Assembly (NCBI GenBank): GCA_964558295.1
Contig: CAZLDQ010000176.1
Location: forward strand, 1-12,250
DNA from: JBDKTH01 sp964558295
GTDB lineage: Bacteria > Planctomycetota > Planctomycetia > Pirellulales > Thermoguttaceae
Direction: 5' to 3'
DNA length: 12,250 nt
In this document: in pieces, positions 6,529 through 12,250 of the stretch
Numbering within the stretch: the stretch's first letter is position 1
Layout: each line of letters opens with the position of its first letter
Position numbers and translations under genes: made by a program
The notes under the pieces: model-generated
Database searches by the model: none
What the model was told of the DNA's origin: nothing
The model's input: only the letters and a program-made list of their open reading frames with translations

Positions 6529-7236
6529 TCATCGGAAGTACCCTTTCCCGGCATCGTCGCTGGACTCTCTCGGATTGGGTGCGGCCAGATTTCCAGCCAT
6601 CTCTGTGCCGATGTCGCGTCTGCCCGTAGCCGAGACACCTTGCCTGAGGCGTACTTCGCAGCCTTCACAGGCGGGCAGAATCCCTGGCTCATGCCGGGCG
6701 TTCGCCTCCAGCGTTTTACACCCCTCGGCCATGCGAGCCGCATCGGCCTTCCACCGGTCGGCCGGCGACTCAAACGGTACGGTCACGGCCCGGTAGTGGG
6801 ACTCCTTACCGGCCGGTACGGTCTGTCTGAGGAACGTGGCGAAGTAGTGCTTGCGATAACGGTCCGAAATGTCCCAATAGCGTGTGCGCCACGCACCGTC
6901 CTCGGACGCAAGGAGCACGTAGGTTACCGCCCCCTTGCCGGAGGGGCTGTCGTAGATCGTCGACCACCGCGTGGTCTAGTCGATCTTTTGCTTCTGGTCG
7001 CCGTCAAACAGTCCCTCGACGCGCGAGCCATCGAGCAACTCGGCGCAATACTCGGTGGCCGTGTTCGTCCAGGGGTACATGAAGTGATAGATGAGTGACA
7101 CCGGCGTCGCCACGTCGGCACGCAGACGCACGTCCTCGATGATTCGGTTGTTACCCACTTGAAGGTCCGTGTCGAGCAGCCCGGTCTTCACGGGAAGTCT
7201 TCCTGGGATGGTGATCGAGGCGGATGGCGTCCTCCA
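6529..7236 (-). pseudogene. 5'-truncated unknown gene interrupted by an in-frame TAG
   Basis: One minus-strand frame is open from 7236 to 6529 except for a TAG at 6978-6976. Upstream it reads GRLPVKTGLLDTDLQVGNN through VEGLFDGDQKQKID. Downstream of the stop it continues TTRWSTIYDSPSGKGAVTYV, DRYRKHYFATFLRQTVPAGK and PADRWKADAARMAEGCK. Composition on both sides is protein-like and in the same frame, so it was one gene with one nonsense mutation. No start with a ribosome binding site exists upstream (TAA at 7239-7237), so the N-terminal part is missing. The aromatic, beta-rich pattern suggests a C-terminal sandwich domain of a secreted carbohydrate-related protein, but I do not recognise the family. 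The last ~30 codons may be non-native. Confidence 0.6.
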
Positions 7237-7280
7237 TTATCCCTTCCGCTCCTCCTGCCCGCAAGGATTCGCCATTCAAC

Positions 7281-7318
7281 CCATTTGGCTGGCCGGGCAA
7301 GTTCGGCCGGCCAAATGG
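7281..7318. repeat. 15-bp hairpin immediately after gntP
   Basis: CCATTTGGCTGGCCG (7281-7295) pairs with CGGCCGGCCAAATGG (7304-7318) with a single G-U wobble and an 8-base loop. It starts three bases past the gntP stop codon. No T-run follows on either strand, so it is better read as a 3'-end stabiliser or repeat than as an intrinsic terminator. Confidence 0.6.
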
Positions 7319-7321
7319 CAG

Positions 7322-8659
7322 TCACCCCACCACGAGGCTCAACAGCCAGACGACCAGTGCGGCCGCCGTGCCGATGACCAGCGAGCCCAACGTGTGCAGC
7401 TTGTAACCCTGCTTGACGCTCATTCCCGAGAGCTGCACGACAACCCAGAAGAAGCTGTCGTTGGCGTGCGAGACAACGATCGAACCGGCGCCGATCGCCA
7501 CGGCCACCAGCGGTCGGAGCGCCGGGGCATCAAGACCCAGCACGGGCAGCAGCGGCCCCACGATCCCGGCCGTGGTAATCATTGCCACGGTCGACGAGCC
7601 TTGGGCCGTCTTCAGTGCAGCGGCCAGAAGAATCGGTAGCCAGATCCCCAGCGGCGAGTTTCCCAACATCCCTTCCACATCCGTGGCAATGCCTGATTGC
7701 TTGATCACCTCGCCAAACGCGCCACCGCAGCCGGTGACCACGATGATCATTGCCGCCGGTACGACCGCTTCGCCGACCCACCCGGAGGCCGAGAGCATCT
7801 CGCGGTTCAGGTGCTGCGGCAAGAGCAGAGCCAGCCCCACGCCGACTAACAGGGCCACGACCGGTTGCCCCACAAACCCGATCAGGTCGGCAGCCTGCCC
7901 TTGGCCAAATGGATGCGAGGGAACATCGCCCACCGACTTGAGCACAATCAATCCAATCGGCAAGAGGATTGGCAGCACGGCCTTGGCGGTTGAAGGATGC
8001 CAGGCGTCGGGCTTTGACGCCGGCTCAGGTTCCGGACCATCCGGCGTAATCCAAACGCGACCGGCTACCTTCACGGCGAACAACCAGCCGGCGGCCAACG
8101 CTACCATGCTGACCACGAGGCCCCAAATGATCACCATGCCCAAGTCGGCCTCTAACAGGCCTGCCGCGGCTACGGGGCCGGGCGTTGGTGGAACCATCGT
8201 GTGCGTGGCGTAGAGCCCCAAGCTCAAGGCGATCGCGCTGGGCGCCAGCGAAATCTTCGCCCCACGTGACAAGGCCCGGGTCAACGGCGCGAGGATCACA
8301 AACGCCGAGTCGCAGAACACAGGGATACTCACCAAGTAGCCGATCAGCGACATTGCTCCCGGCACATTGCGGTGTCCGACCAAGCGGAGCGTGCTTTGGG
8401 CCAGACCTGCCGCGCCCCCCGATTTTTCCAAGAACGTGCCGATCACCGAGCCGGCGAGGATTACCAAGCCGATGTAGCCAATCGTGGCCCCAAATCCGGT
8501 GTTGATCGCCTTGACCACGTCGACCAGCGGCATTCGCCCCACGGCCACGCCGTAGCCCAACGCGGCCAGGAGCAAGGCCAGGAACGGGTGAAGCGTTAGC
8601 CGGGTACTGGTCACGACGATGAACATGACAGAGAGCACCAGGAGCACCAACGGCCACAT
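7322..8659 (-). CDS. gntP: GntP-family gluconate/sugar-acid:H+ symporter
   Basis: This 445-residue, highly hydrophobic protein has the GntP family signatures SIPVFCDSAF (about 111-120), LYATHTMVPPTPGP (about 149-162) and SHANDSFFWVV (about 397-407). Its length is as usual for the family (about 440-450), with 11 to 12 or more membrane segments. GntP permeases import gluconate and related sugar acids with protons across the cytoplasmic membrane. I chose the ATG at 8659 because GGAGG sits eight bases upstream of it. The GTG at 8674 would place that GGAGG inside the coding sequence. With kduD and the polyol dehydrogenase at the other end of the window it suggests a sugar-acid lifestyle, but they are not in one operon. 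The substrate may be gluconate, 2-keto-3-deoxygluconate or similar. A possible -10 (TATGAT, minus strand, 8727-8722) lies upstream. Confidence 0.9.
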   Translation of the reverse strand: MWPLVLLVLSVMFIVVTSTRLTLHPFLALLLAALGYGVAVGRMPLVDVVKAINTGFGATIGYIGLVILAGSVIGTFLEKSGGAAGLAQSTLRLVGHRNVPGAMSLIGYLVSIPVFCDSAFVILAPLTRALSRGAKISLAPSAIALSLGLYATHTMVPPTPGPVAAAGLLEADLGMVIIWGLVVSMVALAAGWLFAVKVAGRVWITPDGPEPEPASKPDAWHPSTAKAVLPILLPIGLIVLKSVGDVPSHPFGQGQAADLIGFVGQPVVALLVGVGLALLLPQHLNREMLSASGWVGEAVVPAAMIIVVTGCGGAFGEVIKQSGIATDVEGMLGNSPLGIWLPILLAAALKTAQGSSTVAMITTAGIVGPLLPVLGLDAPALRPLVAVAIGAGSIVVSHANDSFFWVVVQLSGMSVKQGYKLHTLGSLVIGTAAALVVWLLSLVVG

Positions 8660-8732
8660 TTCGCCATCCTCCACGCGTTCATGGTCGCCCGAAACCCTTT
8701 CGGTGGACTACGGACCAGTCCATCATACTCTC

Positions 8733-8757
8733 GGCGGCCATGTTTGGGTATGCCGCC
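8733..8757. repeat. Small hairpin upstream of gntP
   Basis: GGCGGC (8733-8738) pairs with GCCGCC (8752-8757) around a 13-base loop. It lies just upstream of a possible minus-strand -10 box (TATGAT, 8727-8722) for gntP and could be an operator. The assignment is weak. Confidence 0.3.
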
Positions 8758-8808
8758 CCGCGTAGTGGACAGGCGAACAGCCGGCTGTCGTTTCGTCACC
8801 CTTTCGCC

Positions 8809-8886
8809 GGCTTGTCTTGCCCACCGCGTTTGGCGTTTGGGCGGAGCAGGCCACGCCACAGAGAAACGCGGCGGGCAAGACAAACC
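8809..8886. repeat. Long imperfect hairpin, MITE-like
   Basis: Bases 8809-8831 and 8864-8886 are inverted repeats matching at 21 of 23 positions (GGCTTGTCTTGCCC... with ...GGGCAAGACAAACC). A second inner stem is TGGCGT (8831-8836) with ACGCCA (8853-8858). There is no open frame and no T-run. It lies in the gntP upstream spacer just before the candidate RNA. It could be a small non-autonomous element or a structured transcript end. Confidence 0.6.
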
Positions 8887-8932
8887 GCCGAAAACGGCAA
8901 TCGGGGTAAATGCGATTAACTCCTTTTAGTTA

Positions 8933-8961
8933 TTGTCCCAGTCAGACTTTACGCGAATTAT
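8933..8961 (+). promoter_or_regulatory. Candidate promoter for the structured RNA
   Basis: TTGTCC (8933-8938) and AATTAT (8956-8961) each match consensus at four of six positions with a 17-base spacer, in a locally AT-rich patch. Initiation near 8968 would precede the first stem at 9001. Confidence 0.35.
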
Positions 8962-8966
8962 TTTGT

Positions 8967-9330
8967 TGGTCAGCCACAGCACGGTTGGCAGAGAGAATGC
9001 GGCGAGAAAAGTTGTGGACTCGCCAACCTCGTCATCCTAGGAACCGAGAAGATCGGAACCCAAGGTGATAAGGATCGATCTGAGACGCAATTGCGGCTTC
9101 TGAAAACGGAGCCGTAAGCGCAGATCTCGGTTGATGGGAGCACCACCCGAGGAAACTCGGGAATCTTTCCTGGGGAAACCCAGGGAAGGGCAGCTTTATC
9201 GCGGTTCTCTCAGCGCCTCGTGTTCACTTGGCCATACTGAGTGAAAACGACCGGCGCCAAGCCAACCGCGACTGTGACGGCCGATAGCGCACCGCCCCGA
9301 CACAACGCATGCCGGGGCGGCGTCGTTTCT
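8967..9330 (+). ncRNA. Candidate structured non-coding RNA of unknown class
   Basis: About 360 bases without a credible coding frame fold into a chain of compact helices. GGCGAG (9001-9006) pairs with CTCGCC (9019-9024). ATCCT (9034-9038) pairs with AGGAT (9071-9075), enclosing CCGA/TCGG. A long composite arm has GATCTG (9077-9082)/CAGATC (9121-9126), CGC (9086-9088)/GCG (9118-9120) and GGCTTC (9095-9100)/GGAGCC (9108-9113). CCCGAG-GAAA-CTCGGG occupies 9146-9161. A 10-bp stem with another GAAA loop lies at 9165-9188. CTTGGC (9227-9232) pairs with GCCAAG (9256-9261). The region ends in CCGCCCCG (9292-9299)/CGGGGCGG (9313-9320), followed by a weakly T-rich stretch. The two GNRA tetraloops, the stacked arm and the flanking promoter and terminal hairpin argue for a real RNA. 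Ends, strand and class are inference. Confidence 0.5.
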
Positions 9331-9612
9331 TGCCGGCGTTTGGGACAGTTCATTGAGTTTTACGACTCAAAAATATATTCTTGGTCGGCCCAAATTTCTC
9401 AGCTACGTTCTTTTCCGCCCCCATCAGCTCGTCTCATCGCCCGTTGCGCTTAGTGGTTTCCCATTTTCCCAAGTGTCCGAACCGGTAGCTTGGGCAAGCC
9501 CACAGCCGTTACGCGCCTTTAGCTAGACAATCGTCCCCTCCCCAAAGCAATCTGTCGATGCTTGATCCGTCCTTAGAATTGCCAAGAACCTCTTTCAGAA
9601 CCGCCGTTTTCT
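9331..9612. other. Spacer with no recognisable gene
   Basis: This stretch is less GC-rich, with an AT patch at 9366-9380. I see no reading frame with recognisable protein. TAGAAT (9574-9579) could be a -10 box for the downstream synthase gene, but no good -35 accompanies it. Confidence 0.4.
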
Positions 9613-9651
9613 CTGGAGAGAAATCCAGGGGGGACGAATTGTCAGTCCCCC
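9613..9651 (+). promoter_or_regulatory. Two adjacent leader hairpins upstream of the CFA-synthase-like gene
   Basis: CTGGA (9613-9617) pairs with TCCAG (9624-9628). Directly next to it GGGGGAC (9629-9635) pairs with GTCCCCC (9645-9651) around a 9-base loop. They end 80 bases before the start codon. They could be a leader attenuator or an mRNA-stability element. No T-run follows. Confidence 0.4.
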
Positions 9652-9731
9652 AATCCATGGCCAACGCCGCGTTTTCAAACAGGTTTTAAGGCAATTGGTT
9701 GCTCATCTAATCTCGGATGGGGGGAACGGGA

Positions 9732-10967
9732 ATGGCTCAGGCAGCTCTGCAGAATCGATACGAAGAACTCCTCGCGCTCGCCAAGGTGCGGATTAATGGC
9801 GATCGGCCCTGGGACTTGCATGTCCACAATCCACGCTTGTATCGCCGCGTTTTCGCTGAGGGAACGTTGGGACTCGGCGAGGCCTATATGGACGGCTGGT
9901 GGGACTGCGAGCGGCTCGACGAATTCTTCTGTCGCGTGCTTCAGGTCGAACTTGACCGCCATGTCCGGTCCAGCACTTATCTGCTCGCGGCGCTCAAAGC
10001 ACGGGTATTCAACCTGCAGCGGATCTCCCGGGCATTTCGCGTGGCACAGCAGCACTATGACCTCGGCAATGATCTGTTTCGGGCCATGCTGGGCCAAAGC
10101 ATGATCTACAGTTGTGCATTCTGGGAGCAGGCTACCACGCTCGACGAGGCCCAAGAAGCCAAGCTTGCCTTGCTTGGCCAGAAGCTCCACCTGCAGCCCG
10201 GGATGGCTGTCCTCGACATCGGCTGCGGCTGGGGAGGAACGGCTCGCTTCCTTGCCGAGCAGTACGGCGTGCAGGTCGTGGGGATTACCGTTTCCCAGGA
10301 GCAAGTCGAAGCGGCGGGCGTCTTGTGCCAGGGGCTGCCAGTGAAGATCCACCTTCAGGATTATCGCCGCATGGAAGGCATGTACGACCGGATGATCTCG
10401 ATTGGAATGTTCGAGCACGTCGGCTACAAGAACTACCGCACGTTCATGCGAACGGCCCGAGAGCACCTCACGGACGAGGGTTTGCTATTGCTCCATACCA
10501 TCGGCAACAACCGTTCCATCATCAGCACCGATCCCTGGATTACCCGTTATGTCTTTCCCAACTCGATGGTGCCTTCTCCCCGGCAAATCGCTGCGGCGAT
10601 CGAGGACCTGTTCGTTCTCGAGGATTGGCACAACCTCGGCATCCATTACGACCGGACGCTGATGGCCTGGTACGACAACTTCGAGCAACACTGGGACCAA
10701 TTGCAGGGCAAGTATGGGGAGCGGTTCCATCGGATGTGGAAATATTACCTGCTTTCGTGCGCCGGGGCGTTCCGCGCCCGACAGATGCAGGTCTGGCAAA
10801 TTGTCCTCTCGCCCCGTGGGGTACCTGGTGGCTATTGCGCGTTTCGAAACGCCGTTTGCCCCGAAAGGGACTCCTCAAAGCTTCACACGCATACCCGCTG
10901 TGGTCCGAGCCGCGATTCCTCATTCGGCACTGGGCCATCTACGCCCCGGCGTTCGACCAGCCGGTAG
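9732..10967 (+). CDS. cfa: Cyclopropane-fatty-acid-phospholipid synthase-like protein with a runaway C terminus
   Basis: Family members transfer a methylene group from S-adenosylmethionine to unsaturated acyl chains of membrane phospholipids. Typical landmarks are GTLGLGEAYMDGWWDCERLD (44-63), FRVAQQHYDLGNDLF (102-116), the SAM-binding VLDIGCGWGG (160-169), E228 in GMFEHVG, LHTIG (254-258), LMAWY (310-314) and C343 in LSCAGAFRAR. The start at 9732 is preferred because a G-rich GGGGG lies seven bases upstream; an in-frame ATG at 9717 has no such site. Homology should end a few residues after LSPRGVPGGY (residue 368, about 10835). Instead about 43 further codons run antisense through a gene fragment before TAG. 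The native stop was evidently lost by a rearrangement. The core looks complete, so activity is possible. Confidence 0.85.
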   Translation: MAQAALQNRYEELLALAKVRINGDRPWDLHVHNPRLYRRVFAEGTLGLGEAYMDGWWDCERLDEFFCRVLQVELDRHVRSSTYLLAALKARVFNLQRISRAFRVAQQHYDLGNDLFRAMLGQSMIYSCAFWEQATTLDEAQEAKLALLGQKLHLQPGMAVLDIGCGWGGTARFLAEQYGVQVVGITVSQEQVEAAGVLCQGLPVKIHLQDYRRMEGMYDRMISIGMFEHVGYKNYRTFMRTAREHLTDEGLLLLHTIGNNRSIISTDPWITRYVFPNSMVPSPRQIAAAIEDLFVLEDWHNLGIHYDRTLMAWYDNFEQHWDQLQGKYGERFHRMWKYYLLSCAGAFRARQMQVWQIVLSPRGVPGGYCAFRNAVCPERDSSKLHTHTRCGPSRDSSFGTGPSTPRRSTSR

Positions 10968-11288
10968 CCCGGCACGGTCACGGTCAGCGATTGTTCTTTA
11001 GACGTGTTGTTCCAGGTGACCACCGCCCGGCGGTTCCCCGCTTCGAATCCGGTGACTTGCACAGCCGGGTTCGACGATTCGATCCCCAGCGTGTCGATGT
11101 AGCGTCCCAGGCCCAAGACCAGTAATGCTTGCGCAACTCCGAGACCTTACGGACGTAGTCGCAGCAACAGTGTGCGAGCCGGTTGCGCACCTTGAAGGCG
11201 TCGTCCCGGTAGCGGACTTCCATCTCGTAACGGAAGCCGTAGGCCAGCGCGTAGTTGGCGTCGACCGGATCGAGCCAGGGACGCGGAT
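10883..11288 (-). pseudogene. C-terminal fragment of a large protein, frameshifted
   Basis: Minus-strand reading from the insertion-sequence edge gives DPRPWLDPVDANYALAYG, then YEMEVRYRDDAFKVRNRL and YVRKVSELRKHY, in one frame. After a frameshift near 11125 it continues LVLGLGRYIDTLGIESSNP and GNRRAVVTWNNTSKEQSLTV in another frame, down to TGA at 10885-10883. The last part looks like a C-terminal beta domain of a carbohydrate-active secreted protein (glycoside-hydrolase type is my guess). The N-terminal bulk is absent; the insertion sequence marks the break. The precise family is not recognised. Confidence 0.6.
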
Positions 11289-11797
11289 CAAGGCGATTGC
11301 GCCAAGCTGGGTAGTCTGTTGTGGTTTGGGCAAGGCAATTCGTCGACTCGGCCGGACGGGTTCTGGCGGGCGGATTGCGTGCGAGCGGGAGGTTCGTCAT
11401 GTCCAAGACAGATTCCAAGGCACGTTCGGCTTGCATCCAGGACCATTTTGCCGACCTGACCGACCCGCGACGGCAAGGAGCAGATCGAGTTTCGGTACTA
11501 CATTTTGAGCCGATTCGTGTCCGGGAAGCGTTTCGCCGAGGTCGTGCGAAGCCACTGAGCCATTGAGAACCGCCTGCATTGGCAACTCGACGTCACCTTT
11601 CAGGAAGACCAGTCCCGGCTCCGCAAAAGGCACGCCGACGCCAACTTCAGCAGCCTACGCCGCATGGCCTTGAGCCTGTTGAAAAACAACCAGACGAACA
11701 AAATCGGCGTGAAAAACAAACGCCTCCTCGCCGCGCTCGACGACGCCTCCCTCGCCGAAGTCCTCCTCGGTAAATGACTTATGGTGCAATCGCCCTG
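11289..11797 (+). mobile_element. Internally deleted ISAs1-type insertion sequence
   Basis: Terminal inverted repeats are visible: 11289-11304 (CAAGGCGATTGCGCCA) and the complement of 11782-11797 (CAGGGCGATTGCACCA) match at 14 of 16 positions. Between them lie the N- and C-terminal ends of one transposase. At 509 bp the element is well below the usual 1.2-1.5 kb of the family, so most of the gene has been deleted. The 8-base flanks (ACGCGGAT, GTTTGGCA) differ, so no target duplication remains. Different broken genes lie on the two sides. Confidence 0.7.
11399..11777 (+). pseudogene. ISAs1-family transposase, internal deletion plus nonsense codon
   Basis: The ATG at 11399, six bases after GGGAGG, gives an N terminus with IQDHFADLTDPRR, typical of the transposase-associated domain of this family. 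After about residue 25 the reading shifts directly to the C-terminal part in another frame (from 11475): EFRYYILSRFVSGKRFAEVV, then RSH-stop-AIENRLHWQLDVTFQED, NFSSLRRMALSLLKN and IGVKNKRLLAALDD, ending with TGA at 11775-11777. The catalytic DDE centre lies in the missing part. A TGA at 11556-11558 replaces the conserved tryptophan of the RSHW-(A/G)IEN motif. The protein is certainly inactive. Confidence 0.8.
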
Positions 11798-12079
11798 GTT
11801 TGGCACCCCGACGCAACGGCGGATGTGATCGAGGAAGCTGCCCGCTGTCTGCACGGCATTACGCCCGAGCGATCGTGGGAAAGATATGATCAAGGTTGCC
11901 TCGGCCTCGGCATCAAATGGTCTGGCACGCCATTGCACCTGTTACCGCCGGAATTCAACCGCTGTGGCCAGCGCCTTTGGGACCACTGGACGCCGAAAAT
12001 GGACAGCTACATCTGGCACTTCTGCGGCAAGAAGACCTGGGGGGCGATGCAGGATACGAAGTGGCAGGAGGTCGAATGA
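11774..12079 (+). pseudogene. C-terminal fragment of a probable glycosyltransferase fused to the IS edge
   Basis: The frame opens at an ATG inside the insertion sequence (11774), overlapping the transposase stop codon by four bases (ATGA). From about 11798 it reads host protein: VWHPDATADVIEEAARC, LGLGIKWSGTPLHLLPPEFN and MDSYIWHFCGKKTWG, ending TGA at 12077-12079. The LPPEFN and HFCGKK patterns resemble the C-terminal part of GT-A sugar transferases (GT8/GT32-like), an inference I hold weakly. The catalytic N-terminal half is missing. It overlaps the next gene by ATGA, so both were one operon. Confidence 0.5.
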
Positions 12080-12165
12080 TGGTTCGTCCACGCATGGACT
12101 GGCTCGAACTCGACATCACCTACGTCTGCGGCATGAACTGTATCAACTGCAACCGCATGACGTAA
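12076..12165 (+). pseudogene. 5' end of a radical-SAM gene, truncated
   Basis: ATGATG at 12076-12081 follows AGGAGG (12066-12071) and overlaps the previous gene's stop codon by four bases, the mark of translational coupling. It reads MMVRPRMDWLELDITYVCGM then NCINCNRMT, with the radical-SAM cluster motif CxxxCxxC (C18, C22, C25 counting from 12076). TAA at 12163-12165 stops it at 29 residues. Radical-SAM proteins run to 250 or more, so everything after the iron-sulfur loop is missing. The downstream sequence shows no homology in any frame, which suggests an insertion or deletion junction at about 12163. Confidence 0.65.
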
Positions 12166-12229
12166 CCGTTCATGGTCTGGGGTATGTTTTCAGTGAAGAC
12201 GGATCTGGACACAAGTGGCGTTCTGTGGC

Positions 12230-12248
12230 ACGACATAGATCATGTCGT
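12230..12248. repeat. 7-bp hairpin at window end
   Basis: ACGACAT (12230-12236) pairs with ATGTCGT (12242-12248) around a 5-base loop. The context runs off the window. It may belong to whatever interrupted the radical-SAM gene. Confidence 0.3.
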
Positions 12249-12250
12249 CC

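Noticed and set aside
2968..6978. Possible UAG recoding (two genes with in-frame TAG)
   Set aside because: kduD ends with TAG exactly where its homologues end, and the CFA-like reading also stops at TAG. The interrupted genes carry other damage (frameshift, truncation), so ordinary decay or read errors explain them better.
8672..8674. GTG at 8674 as the gntP start
   Set aside because: A GGAGG eight bases before the ATG at 8659 decides for the later start; the GTG has no site upstream.
9109..9130. Group II intron domain V
   Set aside because: GAGCCGTA resembles the start of domain V, but the complementary ACGGTTC arm and the catalytic hairpin are missing, and no maturase is present.
9241..9300. 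Cobalamin riboswitch
   Set aside because: GTGAAAA and CGCGACTGTGACGG resemble parts of the aptamer, but the GCCACTG box and the GGGAAGGCG-type element are absent and the downstream gene is not a B12 gene.
8967..9330. RNase P RNA, tmRNA, 6S or SRP RNA
   Set aside because: I do not see the conserved cores (GAGGAAAGTCCGGGC-type for RNase P, GATTCGACGGG-type for tmRNA, the GGAAGCAGC loop of SRP, or the 6S central bubble).
1..12250. CRISPR array, tRNA or rRNA genes
   Set aside because: No regularly spaced repeats, cloverleaf with a T-loop motif, or rRNA core sequence was found on either strand.

Overview
The window looks like a chromosomal segment from a GC-rich planctomycete, probably Pirellulales-like. 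The evidence is a cytoplasmic-faced MJ0042-type zinc-ribbon membrane protein, a membrane-anchored FGE-sulfatase-domain protein, a Tat-exported aldo/keto reductase, sugar-acid genes, and loose gene packing with long spacers. No rRNA, tRNA or CRISPR array was seen. The organism assignment is inference from gene content.

Left part (1-4807): kduD (minus strand) and a zinc-dependent alcohol/polyol dehydrogenase (plus strand) are divergently transcribed from a 446-bp spacer rich in inverted and direct repeats. Next comes a membrane-anchored FGE-fold gene that carries an in-frame TAG and a frameshift near its 5' end, then a Tat-signal aldo/keto reductase. KduD, the dehydrogenase and the GntP permease further right together suggest uptake and oxidation of sugar acids (2-keto-3-deoxygluconate/gluconate type).

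Middle (4808-8659): a 587-bp spacer holds a good sigma70-type promoter and a foldable leader ahead of the MJ0042 zinc-ribbon membrane protein. A 5'-truncated minus-strand gene with an internal TAG follows, and then gntP (minus strand), with a strong hairpin just past its stop codon.

The 1.07-kb spacer at 8660-9731 is the most unusual part. It holds a long imperfect hairpin (8809-8886) and a roughly 360-nt stretch (about 8967-9330) that has a promoter-like start, a series of compensating stems, two tandem GAAA-tetraloop hairpins and a GC-rich terminal hairpin, with no credible coding frame. It is a candidate structured non-coding RNA of a type I could not name.

Right part (9732-12250): a cyclopropane-fatty-acid-synthase-like gene has lost its native stop codon. 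After it comes a graveyard: a frameshifted C-terminal fragment of a large protein (minus strand), an internally deleted ISAs1-type insertion sequence with matching terminal repeats but no target duplication, a 5'-truncated probable glycosyltransferase gene, and a radical-SAM gene cut off just after its CxxxCxxC motif.
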